A DNA stretch of 6,111 nucleotides, from contig JASLQE010000073.1 in assembly GCA_030744635.1 (NCBI GenBank), forward strand, positions 1 through 6,111. Direction: 5' to 3'. Source of the stretch: Dehalococcoidia bacterium. Its GTDB lineage: Bacteria > Chloroflexota > Dehalococcoidia > JACVQG01 > JAHKAY01. Below are positions 5,180 through 6,111 of the stretch, in pieces (position 1 is the stretch's first letter; each line of letters opens with the position of its first letter). The position numbers and the translations under genes were made by a program. The notes beneath the pieces were generated by a model, which saw only the letters and a list, made by a program, of their open reading frames with translations, did no database searches and had not been told where the DNA came from.

Positions 5180-6111
5180 TTAGCCCTCGGCTGGGTACCG
5201 CTCCGGGAAGGCCAGGCTGCGGCCGTAGTCGGACATCCCCTCCGCCCCCAGCCAGCGGTGCTGCGGCCCCTGTCGCAGTATCATGGGATGGTAGGCCTTG
5301 GGGTCTACCACCGCATCTATCACGGCCGTCTTGCCCGAGGCGAAGGCCCGCTCCAAGGCGGGGCGCACCTGGGCCGGCTCCTCCACCCGCTCCGTATGGC
5401 AGCCCATAGCGGCAAAGAGATGGTCGTAGCGGGTGGGGGTGATGCGCTGGGGATTGCCCCGGCTGCCATCGGCCAGCAGGAAGTCCTCCCCCCAGAACAT
5501 CTCCACCGCCGCCCCCGCCCACGAGCTGTTGTTGAATATCATGTAGACCACAGGCAGCTTGTAGCGCACCGCCGTCTCCACATCAAAACCGCCGATGCCG
5601 ATGCCGCCGTCGCCCATCATGACAAAGACCTGTTTGCCGGGACGGGCAAGCTGTGCGCCTATGCCCATGCCCACCCCGTGGCCCACGGTGACCCACTCCC
5701 CGGTATCCACGACCTGTCCAGAGAACCGGGAGCGCACCCTCTCTGTGAGGTAGGCGCTGCCGGTAAAGGCGTCAAAGATAAAGGTAGCCTCCGGGTCCAG
5801 GAAGCTCACCACCTCGTGGGAGAGATAGCTGGGATGGAGTGGCCTCCGGGAGCCGTACTTCTCGATATCGTTGGCCAACCGGAGGGCATCGGCCTGCTTG
5901 CGGGACTGCACCTCCCCCAGCCACTTCTCCCTAGGCGGAGGGGCCTTTGCCAGGGAGGCGGCGCATTCGGCCATCTGGCCCAGCACCTGTTTGCTGTTAC
6001 CTATAAGGGCCATCTCTGTGCGCACCGATGTATCCACATCCGCCTCGCCGCGGTGTAGCTGGATGAAGCGGGTATTGCCCCCCCAGCGGCCGTAGTCCTC
6101 CAGGTAACCCA
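5180..6111 (-). CDS. Thiamine-diphosphate-dependent enzyme (acetolactate synthase / oxalyl-CoA decarboxylase / 2-hydroxyacyl-CoA lyase superfamily), 5'-truncated by window edge
   Basis: About 309 C-terminal residues are visible; the frame stays open to the window edge, and the GTG at 6037 is internal. Family members are ~540-600 residues. The missing half includes the pyrimidine-binding domain with the catalytic Glu. Counting from the first full codon (6107-6109), the end of a central domain (GNSKQVLGQM, about 37-46) is followed by the diphosphate-binding domain. Its Mg-ThDP motif runs from GDGG at 166-169 to NN at 193-194, within GGFDVETAVRYKLPVVYMIFNN (173-194). The VDTGEW...GHGVGMGIGAQ segment and the ...ETAVRYKLPVV...FNN wording look closer to oxalyl-CoA decarboxylase and 2-hydroxyacyl-CoA lyase than to biosynthetic acetolactate synthase. 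That is from recalled family patterns, and the substrate remains open. The TAA stop is at 5180-5182. The gene is convergent with its neighbour and has no visible link to the CO cassette. Confidence 0.88.
   Translation of the reverse strand, partial: GYLEDYGRWGGNTRFIQLHRGEADVDTSVRTEMALIGNSKQVLGQMAECAASLAKAPPPREKWLGEVQSRKQADALRLANDIEKYGSRRPLHPSYLSHEVVSFLDPEATFIFDAFTGSAYLTERVRSRFSGQVVDTGEWVTVGHGVGMGIGAQLARPGKQVFVMMGDGGIGIGGFDVETAVRYKLPVVYMIFNNSSWAGAAVEMFWGEDFLLADGSRGNPQRITPTRYDHLFAAMGCHTERVEEPAQVRPALERAFASGKTAVIDAVVDPKAYHPMILRQGPQHRWLGAEGMSDYGRSLAFPERYPAEG

Noticed and set aside
5109..5180. 23-codon - strand frame whose ATG overlaps the stop of the ThDP enzyme gene (TAATG)
   Set aside because: The stop/start overlap looks like translational coupling, but the peptide is short and has no recognisable features. 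Nothing beyond the overlap supports it.
5258..6058. 266-codon open frame on the + strand opposite the ThDP enzyme gene
   Set aside because: It is the antisense shadow of a clearly conserved gene. Its His/Arg/Gly-rich composition follows from GC-rich codons read backwards, with no domain visible.

Overview
The window is GC-rich bacterial DNA, roughly 60% GC or more by eye. It holds six protein-coding genes and no RNA gene, insertion sequence, CRISPR array or obvious mobile element. Two genes run off the ends: the first lacks its 5' part at the left edge, and the last lacks its 5' part at the right edge. The content points to an anaerobe: a Ni-Fe carbon monoxide dehydrogenase with an electron-transfer ferredoxin, beside a CBS-less IMP dehydrogenase of the GuaB3 type. 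Such a GuaB3 is known from Actinobacteria, Cyanobacteria and Chloroflexota. An anaerobic Chloroflexota (Dehalococcoidia-like) or similar sediment lineage is my best guess, but it is inference from gene content only.

Left region (1-3243, + strand) is a CO-oxidation cassette. It contains the C-terminal ~70% of the catalytic subunit CooS, with every C-cluster ligand intact. A CooF-type protein with exactly sixteen cysteines for four [4Fe-4S] clusters follows after 13 bases. A cysteine-free FAD/NAD(P)H oxidoreductase follows after a further 96 bases. The inferred route is CO to the C-cluster, then the B/D clusters (outside the window), CooF, FAD and NAD(P)+. No hydrogenase or acetyl-CoA synthase gene is present in the window. 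The ferredoxin and flavoprotein genes share a reading frame, and the 32 codons between them contain no stop, so only one TGA separates them from a continuous fusion frame.

Middle region (3244-5107, + strand): a perfect 11-bp hairpin closes the CO cassette. A near-consensus sigma-70-type promoter follows, and its -10 box ends only 7 bases before the guaB3 ATG, so the guaB3 mRNA is predicted to be leaderless. A small two-helix membrane protein with PH-like flanking sequence follows 24 bases after guaB3 and is probably co-transcribed.

Right region (5108-6111): after a 72-base convergent gap, the - strand carries the C-terminal part of a thiamine-diphosphate enzyme of the acetolactate synthase / oxalyl-CoA decarboxylase / 2-hydroxyacyl-CoA lyase superfamily. 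Its substrate cannot be fixed because the N-terminal domain lies outside the window.

Most of the window is recognisable biology. The points most worth a second look are the in-frame cooF/flavoprotein junction, the predicted leaderless guaB3 transcript, and the unrecognised membrane protein downstream of guaB3.
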